Shown here piece after piece: positions 63,903-64,000 of a DNA stretch of 64,000 nucleotides. How positions within the stretch are numbered: position 1 is the stretch's first letter; every line of letters begins with the position of its first letter. The notes under the pieces were generated by a model. It did not search any database, was not told where the DNA came from, and saw only the letters and a program-made list of their open reading frames with translations. The position numbers and the translations under genes were made by a program. This DNA is from Gluconacetobacter takamatsuzukensis (lineage in GTDB: Bacteria; Pseudomonadota; Alphaproteobacteria; Acetobacterales; Acetobacteraceae), in assembly GCF_014174275.1 (NCBI RefSeq), contig NZ_JABEQK010000002.1, positions 372,001-436,000 of the forward strand, read 5' to 3'.

Positions 63903-64000
63903 ATGCAAGAGGCACCCCACCGGCCACAGGTGCGGGCCGGTTATCGCGGCGATGCGTTGGTCGAGCGGGTGATGGCATTCTGCGACGCATTGGCCCCCCG
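63903..64000 (+). CDS. Start of an unidentified gene (runs off the right edge)
   Basis: An ATG at 63903 opens a frame to the window end (MQEAPHRPQVRAGYRGDALV then ERVMAFCDALAP). GGCGGGA precedes it. Only 32 residues are seen, too few to identify. Confidence 0.4.
   Translation, partial: MQEAPHRPQVRAGYRGDALVERVMAFCDALAP

Overview
The window looks like a single stretch of alphaproteobacterial chromosome from the acetic acid bacteria (Acetobacteraceae), most likely Gluconacetobacter or a close relative. This is inferred from the high GC content, the gene families (hopanoid RND transporter HpnN and HpnL, UPF0262, DUF2501, split F0 b/b' subunits) and frequent GTG/TTG starts. No phage, transposase or CRISPR array was seen.

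Left part (1-16.4 kb) is the replication-origin neighbourhood: trpB (partial), corA, rho, a quinone oxidoreductase and ogt, then mnmE-mnmG-rsmG-parA-parB. Two parS palindromes lie inside mnmE and at the start of rsmG. tRNA-Lys, a GDSL esterase, an ABC exporter pair (YbbA/YbbP type), tRNA-Ala and maf follow. The maf-hemE gap (15.9-16.35 kb) holds DnaA-box-like sites and an exceptional cluster of GTAC tetranucleotides, and is the best oriC candidate.

16.3-23.7 kb: hemE-HAD phosphatase-hemJ (heme synthesis), aldose epimerase, SRAP peptidase, small secreted proteins, a second tRNA-Ala, YggT, DUF2501, a hydratase, UPF0262 and RidA. 24-28.4 kb: a regulatory PTS (short HprK, RapZ, EIIA-Man, HPr, EI) with no sugar permease in view. 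28.3-32.4 kb: pabB-pabC (p-aminobenzoate) and purH. 33.4-36 kb: F0 ATP synthase operon atpI-B-E-F'-F, followed by two glycosyltransferases, an NMT1-type binding protein and a 700-bp gene-poor gap.

40-56 kb: DUF2721, purU, a PAS-GGDEF-EAL protein with a degenerate GGDEF site, an AraC regulator divergent from a DMT exporter, YigZ, RadA, MlaF-MlaE, a drug MFS exporter, a TonB receptor, DUF3297 and a sulfide:quinone oxidoreductase. A candidate small RNA with an anti-Shine-Dalgarno motif lies between mlaE and the MFS gene. 56-64 kb on the minus strand: an FMN riboswitch, ribD-ribE-ribBA-ribH, then hpnL and hpnN.

The most unusual structural signal is a dispersed intergenic element of about 120 bp (six full or nearly full copies, two half copies). 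Each has two different A/T-stem hairpins flanking a core, sits at gene 3' ends, and in two cases supplies the last codons and stop of the upstream gene.
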